Counted from the first letter of the stretch, positions 36,640-45,864 are shown. The stretch: 64,000 nucleotides of DNA from Vibrio penaeicida (GCF_019977755.1 NZ_AP025144.1:1550001-1614000); one strand, 5' to 3'. The notes: generated by a model not told the origin, from the sequence alone. Program-made: numbers and translations.

Positions 36640-38187
36640 ATGCCGCTAAATAACCAGAGACACAATCAACCCAAAGGCAGTTTCTTACCTTGGTTAACGT
36701 TTGGTGTTATCGCTTTTGTGACTCTGTTGTTTGTTTATTTAGCCGCATTAAGCCAGCAAAACCATACGTTTCGGTTGTTTGATAATCTCGCCGAGCGGCA
36801 AAGCCAAATGCTTAAAGTTCTGGTTGAGAAAGACATTGATTTTATTGGCGCTGCTGCGAATTTTTTCCATTCTGTTGAATCCGAGGATTGGGGGCAATTC
36901 CCCGTTTTTGCAGAAGAAATAATTAAAGATTCTTCCAGTTTGATTGGGCTGCAGTGGATGCCAAGAGTAAAGGAAGAGAATCTAGCTGATCACCTCAACC
37001 ATCTTCGTAAACTTAACCCCGATGTAAAGCTTCATACCGTTCCTAAAGACCAACCAAAAACATTCGGTTTTATACTACCGAAAGGAGAGGATGCATACAT
37101 TGTCTCTGACATCTACCCGAGAAGTGAACAAAACAAAAAGCTGATTGGCTTCTATTCGTCTCGGGAACGTTTTCGAGTCATATTGAAAGACATTGTAAAA
37201 ACCGGTGATTCCAACATCTCAGATAAGATTCGATTACTGCAAGATGGCGAGGACAAAACGTTGCCTAAAACGGGAATGCTGGCTTACCACCCTGTATTTT
37301 CGCATGAAGACCAAAGTTTACTTGGTGTGATGGTGGGCGTAGTCAGAACCACCCGTTATTTTGAAGATTTGATGCTTAGAACCGCAGCAGAACAAGAGCT
37401 CGTGATTCAAGTGAAAGACATTGGGTTCGATGCTGATGACGACCCCATTTTATTTGAAAGTGCAGGATGGGCGGAAACCGAAGGGCTCAAAATTCGAAAG
37501 ACGATTCGCTTACAAAATCGCGAATGGATATTGAAGTTCAGGCTGATGTCGCCGATGACCGCAAACGATAAATGGACATTAGCCAGTATTGCGTTGTGCG
37601 GCTTAGTTGTCGCGTCTTTGGCGGCATTTGTTGTGAACCTAATCTCACGAGAAAAGTACCGCTTAGCACAAAAAGTTGAAGAGCAAACAAGCGAGTTACG
37701 ATATTTGGTGGACCACGATACCTTAACGGGCGTATACAACCGAAGAGCGTTTAACCAGATGTTTGCTACGGTGATGGAGAAGAACGCTCCGTTTTCCTTA
37801 GTCGGCTTTGATATCGACAAATTTAAAGTTATCAATGACAAATATGGCCACGCTGCGGGCGATGCGGCACTCATGCATGTGTCGACCATTATTTCGGAAG
37901 AACTCAATGATGGCGACTTCTTTGCTCGGGTTGGGGGCGATGAGTTTTGTATTCTAACGTACGATACCAATGAGGATATTCTTTCGGCGTATGTGAGTCG
38001 ATTGATTCGTCGTGTTTCGTGTTCTCCCGTCAAGTTTGGTCGCTTGAGTATCGATATTACCCTAAGTGCAGGTGCTAAACCTAGAGCGGGTGAATCGAGC
38101 GAGGAGCTAATGAGAACCGTTGATGCTCTGATGTATTCAAGTAAGCAAGCGGGCAGGAATTGCGTTTCTGTCGGGAATTGTGCGTGA
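36640..38187 (+). CDS. CHASE-domain membrane diguanylate cyclase (GGDEF)
   Basis: 515 residues from the ATG at 36640, chosen because GGAG sits five bases upstream. Order: membrane helix about 19-41, periplasmic CHASE sensor (about 60-290, with SSLIGLQWMPRV), second helix about 310-332, then GGDEF. The active-site motif is an intact GGDEF (FFARVGGDEFCIL), so it should make cyclic di-GMP from two GTP. The inhibitory RxxD site before it reads NDGD, lacking the arginine, so product inhibition is probably weak. It stands alone. Confidence 0.88.
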   Translation: MPLNNQRHNQPKGSFLPWLTFGVIAFVTLLFVYLAALSQQNHTFRLFDNLAERQSQMLKVLVEKDIDFIGAAANFFHSVESEDWGQFPVFAEEIIKDSSSLIGLQWMPRVKEENLADHLNHLRKLNPDVKLHTVPKDQPKTFGFILPKGEDAYIVSDIYPRSEQNKKLIGFYSSRERFRVILKDIVKTGDSNISDKIRLLQDGEDKTLPKTGMLAYHPVFSHEDQSLLGVMVGVVRTTRYFEDLMLRTAAEQELVIQVKDIGFDADDDPILFESAGWAETEGLKIRKTIRLQNREWILKFRLMSPMTANDKWTLASIALCGLVVASLAAFVVNLISREKYRLAQKVEEQTSELRYLVDHDTLTGVYNRRAFNQMFATVMEKNAPFSLVGFDIDKFKVINDKYGHAAGDAALMHVSTIISEELNDGDFFARVGGDEFCILTYDTNEDILSAYVSRLIRRVSCSPVKFGRLSIDITLSAGAKPRAGESSEELMRTVDALMYSSKQAGRNCVSVGNCA

Positions 38188-38375
38188 GTTGTTATTTACA
38201 TGTCGCCAAGTTTTATAGAGCTATGCCTTCTATAGCTTAAATTACATTAAGCCACATGGAGCTGTGTCGCATAGAGCGTAAAGCAAGTATGGAGCCTAGA
38301 ATTTATAGGTGACTTGGGTATACAATGCCGCCTCGAATATATCTCCCTCAAAAATCTCCTAACGAAAGGTAAAAA

Positions 38376-38906
38376 ATGAACCACAATCGCGTTGTTTGCT
38401 TCGATTTGGAAATGTGCTGCTGGAACAAAGATGGCGTCGGTACGACGGGTGAAATCATTGAAATAGGGTTAGCAGAAATCGATTTACACAAAGGTGAAGT
38501 GGTGAAAAGAGCACAGTATTATGTGAAACCCGAACATGATGAAGTGTCTCTTTTTTGCAGTGAGCTTACAGGCATTACTCCTCGTAAGATCGAAAAGCAG
38601 GGGCGTCCACTGGCTGAGGTGATTCAGTCCATGATCAAGAACTTTGGTGGCGCGAATAAGATTTATGCTTCGTGGGGAAGAGATGACCTAATTCTTATGT
38701 CGGAATGCAAGGAAAAGGGGATTGACCTGCCTTTTAAAGAGTTTTTAAATCTCGCGACAATTTATCGAATTCAATATCGCTTAAAAGATAAGCGTATTGG
38801 TCATAAGGCAGCCCAAGAAGCACGCGGTATCGAATGGGAAGGTAGGCAGCATTCAGGCTTTGTTGATGCCTACAATTTAGCGAAGTTGGCATTGGTTATG
38901 CTCTAG
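38376..38906 (+). CDS. DEDDh 3'-5' exonuclease
   Basis: A 176-residue RNase T/epsilon-like nuclease. The four acidic residues and the histidine are visible: Asp and Glu in FDLEM (10-12), Asp in SWGRDDL near 101, and His with Asp in QHSGFVDAYNLAK near 160-165. This points to the ERI-1/KapD-like group acting on RNA or DNA 3' ends. The stop codon lies within the palindromic sequence 38903-38922, suggesting the end of the gene was reshaped by a small element. Confidence 0.83.
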   Translation: MNHNRVVCFDLEMCCWNKDGVGTTGEIIEIGLAEIDLHKGEVVKRAQYYVKPEHDEVSLFCSELTGITPRKIEKQGRPLAEVIQSMIKNFGGANKIYASWGRDDLILMSECKEKGIDLPFKEFLNLATIYRIQYRLKDKRIGHKAAQEARGIEWEGRQHSGFVDAYNLAKLALVML

Positions 38907-38922
38907 GGTCGACGGACCCTAG
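38903..38922. repeat. 20-bp palindrome overlapping the exonuclease stop codon
   Basis: ctagggtc-gacg-gaccctag. The outer part agrees with the end of the MITE terminal repeat (tagggtc...), so it may be a relic of two joined element ends. Confidence 0.35.
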
Positions 38923-38936
38923 CAATTGAACCGAAT

Positions 38937-38964
38937 AAAAAGGCACGGCTTCGTGCCTTTTTTC
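38937..38964 (+). terminator. Terminator after the exonuclease gene
   Basis: An 11-bp stem with GCTT loop (aaaaaggcacg / cgtgccttttt) followed by T residues. Confidence 0.88.
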
Positions 38965-39012
38965 GTATTGAGTGAAGCGGTGCTGCTTTTAATTACGGCA
39001 TCCTAAATTTTA

Positions 39013-39906
39013 TTACTGCATAGCAATCGCGGGTGTTCTGTATCTCCCATAAAGGATAAGCGCTAAAGCTGGAATGTTCATCAATAGACCGTACATCAAG
39101 GGTACAGTCGCTAAAGCGGGCGATTGCAGTAACGCCAAAGCAATGAACATTCCTGTTCCAGCATTTTGAACGCTGGTTTCTATCATAAGCGTAAGTTGGT
39201 TCTTTTCTTCTAACTGCGCTTTGATTGAAACGAAGTAAGAGACGATCATTGCTATAAAGCTCAAACTCAAGCAGATAGCGGCTACCAGCCAGCCTGAATC
39301 GAACAATTTATCCCAGTTCACAGCCGTCAGCGCTGCTACCATTGTTAAAAATAAGAGAGTGGACGCCTTGCGAATCCCTTTTTCGTAACGCTGAGCCCAG
39401 TTAGGGCATTTTGCTTTTAGCACCATAGCCAGCGCTACAGGGATAACGGTAACCACGATGAGCTGCATTAGCGTTTTTACAATAGGCAGAGCAAGCGCCG
39501 TTCCTTGCCCGTCATTTAACAGCGACAGTTGGAAGGAAAGTGTAATAGGCAATATAAAAGGCGTAAGAAGGCTGACTATCGCTGTCATGCTAATGGATAA
39601 TGCGCCATTTCCACCTGCGATATGAGAGATAATGTTAGACGTAGCGCCGCCAGGGCATGCCGCCAAAATGATCAATCCACTCGCGACAATTAGAGGCACA
39701 GCTGTAAATAAACCAAACAACCCCAATAGTGCCCACGCCAACAAAGGCAATATTATCAATTGAAGGCATACACCTATTCCAAAGGCTTTGGGGTGCTTGA
39801 TGACACGGGTGAAATCTTTGATGGTCAAACTGATACCCATCGCAAACATCATCAATGCTAAACAAATTGGCAATGCGACTTGCGAAACCCACTGTGCTAA
39901 ATCCAT
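39013..39906 (-). CDS. Bile acid:sodium symporter (BASS) family transporter
   Basis: A 297-residue protein with about nine to ten hydrophobic helices. The segment ILAACPGGATSNIISHIAGG near 81-100 is the conserved Na+-site/crossover region of the BASS fold, and IETSVQNAGTGMFIAL the second crossover. In bacteria such proteins take up organic acids such as pantoate, pyruvate or bile acids; the substrate here is unknown. Monocistronic, divergent from the VWA operon. Confidence 0.85.
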   Translation of the reverse strand: MDLAQWVSQVALPICLALMMFAMGISLTIKDFTRVIKHPKAFGIGVCLQLIILPLLAWALLGLFGLFTAVPLIVASGLIILAACPGGATSNIISHIAGGNGALSISMTAIVSLLTPFILPITLSFQLSLLNDGQGTALALPIVKTLMQLIVVTVIPVALAMVLKAKCPNWAQRYEKGIRKASTLLFLTMVAALTAVNWDKLFDSGWLVAAICLSLSFIAMIVSYFVSIKAQLEEKNQLTLMIETSVQNAGTGMFIALALLQSPALATVPLMYGLLMNIPALALILYGRYRTPAIAMQ

Positions 39907-40215
39907 ATCTTCTCTCTATTCGGTTAGCTATTGAAAGCAATCAATTCAGGTTCACTTGCTCATAGTTTACGAGCATTTTGTTTTAACTTTCATGAATATC
40001 ATGGCGTTTTGAGAGCAATATTCCTTATACCGTATTTTAAATACTCCCAGTTTGTATTCCAGCTTATCTATGAAGCCCTAAATAGGGATATATGGGTATA
40101 AATAAAAAAATCGAAAATTTTTTCACCCCATTTTTTATCTCGTCCGTTTATAACTTTCATCCAAACACGATTAGTCAAAACAAAGGTTAATCAAATAACG
40201 AATAGGACGAACATT
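39907..40215. promoter_or_regulatory. 309-bp intergenic region between BASS and yfbK-like genes
   Basis: Very AT-rich, must hold both divergent promoters. A CGTC close to 40143 following a T-rich stretch may be the -10 of an ECF-type promoter, but no -35 partner can be defended. No gene seen. Confidence 0.35.
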
Positions 40216-41940
40216 ATGAAACTCACTAAGAGCTGTATTGCTGTAATAATTGCTTTGGGTTTAGTCACTGCATGCACCGAAAATGCAGGTACGACCCAAC
40301 AACTAGGTACTTCAAATCAAGCAAACCAAACAGATGAGGTGGCTAGAAATCACAAGACTCCCGAAGAAGATAAAGTGGTAAGTGAGGCGGCAATTGCCGA
40401 CGCTAGTGCTCCTCAATATGAAATCGCGCAAGAGCATTCGGTCTCTTTTGTTGCTCCAAGTACTCGCATGACGAAATCTATGATTGCTCACCCTATGCCT
40501 AGCATTGAGCCTTCTCCATTTATTGGTAATAGAGACAACTACCTAGATACCCCAAGTAATGGGGTCAAACAAGTGGCTGCTGCACCTCTTTCGACTTTCT
40601 CTATCGACGTGGATACAGGTAGCTACGCGAACGTAAGAAGCTATATCAATATGGGGCAAAAGCCGCCCTCTGATGCAATCCGGGAAGAGGCTTTTATCAA
40701 CTACTTTGACTACCAATACAACACGCCAAAAAGTAAAAGCCAGCCTTTCTCTCTTCAATCTGAAGTTGCTCCTTCTCCCTGGCATGCAGAACGTCACCTG
40801 CTCCGGATTGCCCTAAAAGGCTATGACATTCCTAATTCTGAACGTAAGGCTTCGAATCTAGTTTTCTTAGTGGATGTATCTGGCTCTATGGGAGAACCCA
40901 ACAAATTGCCTTTATTGGTACAGAGCTTGTCTTTACTAGTTAAAGAGTTAGGTAGCAATGACAGAGTTAGCCTTGTGACTTACGCTGGTCATTCCTCTGT
41001 TGTGCTAGAACCTACAAAAGGGGACAGCAATCAAGCGATTTTAGCGGCGCTGAAGCAACTTCAAGCTGGTGGAGGAACCTACGGTGAAAGCGGTATTAAA
41101 CTGGCTTATCAGCAAGCCCAAAAAGGGTTTATTAAAGGTGGGGTAAATCGAGTGATTTTGGCCACCGACGGCGACTTTAATGTCGGTGTGAGTAATATCA
41201 ATGACCTTAAAACGATCATTAAAGATGAGAAAGAAAAAGGCATATCTTTAACCACGCTTGGGTTTGGGCGCGGTAACTATAATGACGGTTTAATGGAGCA
41301 ACTGGCCAATATAGGGGATGGTAACCATGCGTATATCGATACCTTACATGAAGCTAAAAAAGTGCTGTTAAGACAGATGAGTGGTACTTTGCAAAGCATC
41401 GCACACGATGTGAAAATTCAGGTGGAGTTTAACCCTAATAACGTGAAAGAGTATCGATTGATTGGGTATCAAAACCGAATGTTAAAGGATGAAGACTTTA
41501 ACAACGATGCAGTTGATGCAGGCGAAATCGGAGCAGGGTATTCGGTTACCGCGTTGTATGAACTGACACTGAAGAACAGTAAGGGGCAAATTGACGACTT
41601 GCGATATCAGAAGGACGAACCTGTACAAGCCGTGAAGGCTCACCGTGACGAATTGGTTCAGATAAAAGTTCGATATAAATTACCTCAAGAGAATGAAAGC
41701 GCGTTGGTGCAACAAGTGGTTTTGAAAGAGAGCGTTCGTTCTGCTTTTTCTCAAGCGAGCTCAGATTTCCAGTTTGCTACCGCTGTTGCGGCTTTTGCAC
41801 AAAAACTGAAGGATAATAACTACCTAAATAACGTTAAGTATGATGATATTGCAGGCATTGCTCGCGCTAATCGAGGTGACGACCCACACAATTATCGTGG
41901 GGAATTTGTCAAACTCGTAGAGATGGCACAAAGTCTCTGA
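40216..41940 (+). CDS. yfbK: YfbK-like VWA-domain lipoprotein
   Basis: 574 residues, almost the length of E. coli YfbK (575). A lipoprotein signal ends in LVTAC with Cys20 as the lipid-modified residue. After a disordered region comes the family-specific N-terminal domain (LSTFSIDVDTGSYANVRSYI near 125-145) and a von Willebrand A domain with a complete MIDAS metal site starting D220-x-S-x-S (VDVSGSMG), then the C-terminal DUF3520. It should bind a protein partner in the periplasm through a divalent metal. Followed by sigma and anti-sigma-like genes in one operon. Confidence 0.88.
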   Translation: MKLTKSCIAVIIALGLVTACTENAGTTQQLGTSNQANQTDEVARNHKTPEEDKVVSEAAIADASAPQYEIAQEHSVSFVAPSTRMTKSMIAHPMPSIEPSPFIGNRDNYLDTPSNGVKQVAAAPLSTFSIDVDTGSYANVRSYINMGQKPPSDAIREEAFINYFDYQYNTPKSKSQPFSLQSEVAPSPWHAERHLLRIALKGYDIPNSERKASNLVFLVDVSGSMGEPNKLPLLVQSLSLLVKELGSNDRVSLVTYAGHSSVVLEPTKGDSNQAILAALKQLQAGGGTYGESGIKLAYQQAQKGFIKGGVNRVILATDGDFNVGVSNINDLKTIIKDEKEKGISLTTLGFGRGNYNDGLMEQLANIGDGNHAYIDTLHEAKKVLLRQMSGTLQSIAHDVKIQVEFNPNNVKEYRLIGYQNRMLKDEDFNNDAVDAGEIGAGYSVTALYELTLKNSKGQIDDLRYQKDEPVQAVKAHRDELVQIKVRYKLPQENESALVQQVVLKESVRSAFSQASSDFQFATAVAAFAQKLKDNNYLNNVKYDDIAGIARANRGDDPHNYRGEFVKLVEMAQSL

Positions 41941-41995
41941 AAGGAATAATTTGATAGTGTGTTAACGCATTTCATTACGTGGATAGCAGGGATAG

Positions 41996-42550
41996 ATGCA
42001 AGACAAAACGGATGAACAGTTGATGGTGATGTTCAGCAACGGTGATCAACCCGCCTTTGCTGTGCTTTATGCTCGCCATAAAGACCCCTTATATCGATAT
42101 TTTAAGCGTCAGCTAAAACTTGAGCAGCAGGCTATGGCTGAAGAGCTGTTTCAAGAAGTCTGGTTTAAAGTGATCGATGCTCACGGGAGTTACAAGCCAA
42201 CAGCGAAGTTCACAACTTGGCTCTATCAAATCGCCCATAATTTGATGGTCGATGTTTATAGAAAGCGTCTTTCTGAAAAGGATTACCTTGCACAGCTAGA
42301 TGAGATCAATACCGAGCATATGGACGAAAATGCACTTGCGATACGAAGTAAAAATGCCATTAGAACTTGCATGGACGGGCTTGCCCCACTTCAGCTAGAA
42401 GCGTTTATGTTAAAGCACGAATCCGGTTTTTCTCTGAAGCAGATCTGTGACATTGTCGCGTCTAAACCTGAGACCATCAAAACTCGCCTTCGTTATGCGA
42501 TGGAAAATTTAAGAGAGTGCCTAACACGTAAATTGGGAGGTAGACAATGA
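41996..42550 (+). CDS. ECF-type RNA polymerase sigma factor
   Basis: 184 residues with sigma region 2 (FAVLYARHKDPLYRYFKRQL, then EELFQEVWFKVI and FTTWLYQIAHNLMVDVYRKR) and region 4 (PLQLEAFMLKHESGFSLKQI and the recognition helix with KPETIKTRLRYAMENLR). It directs polymerase to a small set of promoters, probably including its own operon. Its stop overlaps the next ORF by four bases (ATGA), typical of sigma/anti-sigma pairs. Confidence 0.88.
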   Translation: MQDKTDEQLMVMFSNGDQPAFAVLYARHKDPLYRYFKRQLKLEQQAMAEELFQEVWFKVIDAHGSYKPTAKFTTWLYQIAHNLMVDVYRKRLSEKDYLAQLDEINTEHMDENALAIRSKNAIRTCMDGLAPLQLEAFMLKHESGFSLKQICDIVASKPETIKTRLRYAMENLRECLTRKLGGRQ

Positions 42551-43107
42551 CGCCACCATTAAACGATGAAGAGGTCGTCAAAATGTACAAAGAAAGTGCA
42601 ACTGAAGCGCCCTCTAAAGAAACAGATGACGCCATTTTGGAGTACGCAAAGGCAAGCCGAACAGTTGATGTAAAGCCGCATTATGTAGTCAACTGGAAGC
42701 CCATATTTGGCCTTGCTGCGACTATCGTATTCGTTACGCTATTAACCCCGTGGGATTGGGTCGAAGAGCCAAATCTTATTCACGAAGAAATGCAGCTAGA
42801 GTCGATTTCTCCTGAGAGCTTCGACGATTCTATGGAAGCACAAACCGATGCGATACCGACATTTTCAAGCCCGGCTCCCGCAGCTTCTCAGATGAAAGAG
42901 CACAAAAACGTGAAAAGCCATGAAAGAATGATGACGGATATTCCTGAATTAGAGGCGCAATTGAATCCATTTGCTCAAATCGAGACGCTTGTTCTTGAAG
43001 GTAAGAAAGAAGAAGCGACAGAAATGCTGAAAAGGCTTGTGGAGGAAAACCCAGCCCTGGAAGAAACTCTGCCAGATCACTTAGCTGAGTTATTACAAAG
43101 TGAGTAG
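42547..43107 (+). CDS. Single-pass membrane protein, probable anti-sigma partner
   Basis: 186 residues: a cytoplasmic N-terminal ~50 residues, one membrane helix (about 51-66, IFGLAATIVFVTLL), and an acidic periplasmic part ending in a helical segment (FAQIETLVLEGKKEEATEML) like a short TPR. The ATGA overlap with the sigma gene and the topology suggest an anti-sigma factor, but the N-terminal part has no recognisable zinc (HxxxCxxC) motif, so this is an inference from context. Confidence 0.6.
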   Translation: MTPPLNDEEVVKMYKESATEAPSKETDDAILEYAKASRTVDVKPHYVVNWKPIFGLAATIVFVTLLTPWDWVEEPNLIHEEMQLESISPESFDDSMEAQTDAIPTFSSPAPAASQMKEHKNVKSHERMMTDIPELEAQLNPFAQIETLVLEGKKEEATEMLKRLVEENPALEETLPDHLAELLQSE

Positions 43108-43399
43108 AAACGCACGTGCATTCTTTACATGTGTACTTATACAGGTTGATACTTTTTTGAACAATCTGGTTTTAGAATGAAGAAATACATCTTTCGCGAG
43201 TGTGAATAAGTAAAACTACACCTTTGTATTTGATACTTATGGGTTTTGTTTTTACGAGTAGGATTGTTATATGGAATACAGCTGGTAGGATATACGGATA
43301 GTATCTGTATAATAAGCTGTTATGATGCAACAGGATTTCTTCTATTAGTCAATGGTTGTATAAGTATCTTAAGCACAGTGTGCAGGTTTAAGTTTAGCT
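43108..43399. other. AT-rich spacer at the left edge of the cassette array
   Basis: 292 bp between the anti-sigma-like gene and the first cassette-type ORF. I looked here for an integrase gene, an attI site and a G-T-T-R-R-R-Y core and found none. It probably only holds a promoter. Confidence 0.4.
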
Positions 43400-43750
43400 A
43401 TGATTGAAATGCAGTTTGTTAGATTACATCTGATTGAAAAAGGAATACCTAACGATTTGGTTACTCCTTCTCCGTTTATATGGTCAAAATATTTAAACCC
43501 GAAAGGGAAACCGTTCTTATTTCAGTCCTTAACACAAGTCATGCTGCATGGTCTAAGATTTGGATTATTATGCGGTAGTCTAATGTGGTTAATTGGCGCT
43601 GATTCCAACTATGAGCTTGCAATCAAAGCGAGCGTTTTAGGCTTAGGTATGGGGCTGGTAAATTGGGTTAGAATCACTCGTACAAAGAGAAAGCTCGATA
43701 TCGTAAGTTGGGAGAAGTGGTGTAGTGAAAACTACGGAGCAGCACCATAA
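43400..43750 (+). CDS. Small membrane protein, DUF6404-like, first ORF of the array
   Basis: 116 residues with two hydrophobic helices (about 52-66 and 74-92). The pattern of an N-terminal IEKGIPNDLVTPSP segment followed by W-x-x-LNPKGKPFLF and two helices resembles DUF6404 proteins, which are common in Vibrio cassettes, though I am not sure. It ends at the R'' of the first attC, so it is the first cassette-like gene; no upstream attC or attI core could be found. Confidence 0.6.
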   Translation: MIEMQFVRLHLIEKGIPNDLVTPSPFIWSKYLNPKGKPFLFQSLTQVMLHGLRFGLLCGSLMWLIGADSNYELAIKASVLGLGMGLVNWVRITRTKRKLDIVSWEKWCSENYGAAP

Positions 43751-43869
43751 CAAACAATTCAAACAGACCAAAAACGTGTGGCACTTTTAGTTTGCGGTGA
43801 GTTTGGTGTTTAGGATGGTTTGCGGAAACGGCATTTGTACGTTTTTGGCAGTTTAATTGGGCGTTAGGA
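43745..43869 (+). repeat. attC 1 (class A)
   Basis: R'' ccataac at 43745-43751 and R' gttagga at 43863-43869; 125 bp. Inner arms aaacagaccaaaaacg and cgtttttggcagttt are complementary. Class A sites start taacaaacaattcaaac. Confidence 0.9.
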
Positions 43870-43883
43870 ATACACTGAAAATT

Positions 43884-44456
43884 ATGACTAAAGACGAATG
43901 GTTAAAATGTGAAAGTGCTCCAATAATGATTAAATATCTATGGACACAAGAGCCTTTATTATCTGTTGCAAAAAGATTTGAGATATACCCAAGCACTGAA
44001 GATTGGATGGATTATCTGAATGCTGAAATGCCGCTCTATAAGTTTTATCTTTCTACGTGTCGAAAGATATGGCCTTTGCTTATTCAAGAAGAAAGTAGGA
44101 AAGGAATAGAACTTGCTGAGAGGTTTGTCGATGGCAAGGTTAAATGGCGTTGCGTAAGTGATTACAATTGGCATGTTGAAGGGGCTGCTTTCCGTTTTGA
44201 AGACCCACAAGATCAAGAGCAAATAGATACTTGGGTTAAAGATGTGGAGCGAAACCATTGTGAGATTGTTGATAAACTCAGTAATGAGGATGGGAAGGTG
44301 ATTTGTACTCAGAAATTATTGAAACAAGCTGCTTATTTTGCCGATTGTGCAATGATGTACCCTTCAATTCAGCCAAAGGGCTTACTCAATGATGAATATA
44401 ATAAATTCTTATGCCCTAAATTACTTCGGCAGTATGTTTCTTACCCATTGGTTTAG
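43884..44456 (+). CDS. Cassette protein, unknown (190 aa)
   Basis: A soluble 190-residue protein rich in Trp, Lys and Glu, without signal peptide or motif I recognise. I set the start at 43884 (MTKDEWLKC), 15 bases after the attC core, because the longer frame runs into the attC. The cassette is bounded by attC 1 and attC 2. AT-rich codon use differs from the core genes. Confidence 0.65.
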   Translation: MTKDEWLKCESAPIMIKYLWTQEPLLSVAKRFEIYPSTEDWMDYLNAEMPLYKFYLSTCRKIWPLLIQEESRKGIELAERFVDGKVKWRCVSDYNWHVEGAAFRFEDPQDQEQIDTWVKDVERNHCEIVDKLSNEDGKVICTQKLLKQAAYFADCAMMYPSIQPKGLLNDEYNKFLCPKLLRQYVSYPLV

Positions 44457-44465
44457 CGCACGTAT

Positions 44466-44590
44466 TCCTAACAAAAGCTTTAAACCGACAAACAACGCGT
44501 GGCATTTTTAGTTTACGGTGAATTTAGTGTTTAGGGCGCAGTGCAGCGGCTTGTTTTGTGCGTTGTCTGCGGTTTAAGCTGGCGTTATAT
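44466..44590 (+). repeat. attC 2 (class C)
   Basis: R'' tcctaac at 44466-44472, R' gttatat at 44584-44590. Class C sites start taacaaaagct and have arms aaaccgacaaacaacg / cgttgtctgcggttt. Confidence 0.9.
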
Positions 44591-44658
44591 TTCCGAGTAC
44601 CCCACGTTTAGTAGACACTTTACTAAGTTAGATCTAGGGTCTAATTGAGAGGTGATTT

Positions 44659-44967
44659 ATGGTTAAACATCGTAATCCAGCGTACACCGAAGAATTCCGC
44701 AAAGAGGCGGTGCGTCTTGCCAGTCTTCCAGGTCGAACGGCGGTCTCGGTTGCTCAAGAGCTGGGCATCAGTGCTCAGCAAATAAGGAACTGGAAGCGTC
44801 AATTCACACGTCTATCGGATAAACAGTTTAACACCCTAGACGGTGTTGATTACTCGAAGAAAGAATCCGAAGAGCTTCGAGCGCTAAGGCGTGAGAACAA
44901 GCGACTCAAAGATGAAATGGAATTCCTAAAAAAGGTCTCGGCGTACTTCGCGAAGCAGCAAGAGTGA
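44659..44967 (+). CDS. IS3-family OrfA
   Basis: 102 residues: HTH (EFRKEAVRLASLPGRTAVSV, QELGISAQQIRNWKRQF) and a C-terminal coiled coil (about 70-100). It overlaps orfB by four bases. Confidence 0.88.
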   Translation: MVKHRNPAYTEEFRKEAVRLASLPGRTAVSVAQELGISAQQIRNWKRQFTRLSDKQFNTLDGVDYSKKESEELRALRRENKRLKDEMEFLKKVSAYFAKQQE

Positions 44968-45815
44968 AGTACGAGTTCATCGACAGTTATGTTGAGAAAT
45001 ACAAAGTCACTCACATGTGTCACGCTCTTGATGTCTCACCTAGTGGCTTTTACAAGTGGCGTCATCGAGTGCCCAGTGAGCGTTCAAAGCGTCGAGAGCG
45101 CTTTGAACAATTGGTGATGTGTACCTTTGCTCAGTATCGGGCTCGCTATGGTTCCGTGCGGATAACCGAAGAGCTTAACGAAGCAGGGCATGCCTGCTGC
45201 GTGAATTATGTGGCTGATATCATGAAAGAAAAAGGCATCAAGGCGCGTAATGGCAAAGGGTTCAAATACAGCAAGGATGTCGCTGCAATGACGAACGTTG
45301 CCGACAATTTACTGCGCAGAGACTTTGAATCAGAGACACCGAATCAGAAGTGGGTCACAGACATCACATATATCTGGGTGAAGAGCCGTTGGCTCTTCCT
45401 AGCGACGGTGATGGACCTACACTCAAGACGCATTGTGGGTTGGTCGTTGGGCACAACGATGACGGTGGAACTTATCATGACAGCCTTAAAAATGGCGTTT
45501 GAGTCACGTAAGCTGGCGAAGGGGGTCATCATCCATTCGGACCGTGGTGTACAATATCGGGCATATAAATACCAAGACTTCATGCGTCAGCATGGAGGCA
45601 TCCCAAGCATGAGTCGACAGGGAAACTGTTGGGATAATGCGGTGATGGAGTCATTCTACAGTCGACTGAAAGTCGAGCTGATATACGCAGAAGACTACCA
45701 AACGCTTGAGGAAGCCCGGTTGGGTATCTTCGAATACATCGAGGTATTTTACAATCGCAGAAGAAGGCACTCAGCGTTGGGGCATGTCAGTCCGGTTGAG
45801 TACGAAAGTATGTAG
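44964..45815 (+). CDS. IS3-family transposase OrfB
   Basis: 283 residues, begins at a GTG overlapping the orfA stop (GTGA). HTH_21 region at 30-90 and integrase core with D in WVTDITYIW, D in HSDRGVQY and E in AVMESFYSRLK; RRRRHSALGHVSPVEYE at the end. All catalytic residues are present and the frame is complete, so the copy may be active. Confidence 0.9.
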   Translation: MKYEFIDSYVEKYKVTHMCHALDVSPSGFYKWRHRVPSERSKRRERFEQLVMCTFAQYRARYGSVRITEELNEAGHACCVNYVADIMKEKGIKARNGKGFKYSKDVAAMTNVADNLLRRDFESETPNQKWVTDITYIWVKSRWLFLATVMDLHSRRIVGWSLGTTMTVELIMTALKMAFESRKLAKGVIIHSDRGVQYRAYKYQDFMRQHGGIPSMSRQGNCWDNAVMESFYSRLKVELIYAEDYQTLEEARLGIFEYIEVFYNRRRRHSALGHVSPVEYESM

Positions 45816-45864
45816 TTATGTGGTGTCTACTTTTTGTGGGGTACACCAATTTAAGGAGTTAATA

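Larger units (their letters stand above)
44597..45844 (+). mobile_element. Intact IS3-family insertion sequence within a cassette
   Basis: About 1,248 bp with inverted ends GTACCCCACGTTTAGTAGAC (left) and GTACCCCACAAAAAGTAGAC (right, complement). It carries overlapping orfA and orfB on the plus strand. It lies between the attC 2 core and the ORF of the next cassette, seven bases into the cassette. No target duplication is clear. Confidence 0.85.

Noticed and set aside
40100..40215. Definite ECF autoregulatory promoter before the yfbK-like gene
   Set aside because: A CGTC-like -10 can be pointed out but no matching -35 is visible, so it was not called.
43108..43399. Integron integrase gene or attI site at the left edge
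   Set aside because: No ORF with tyrosine-recombinase motifs and no GTTRRRY core with accessory sites; only AT-rich spacer.
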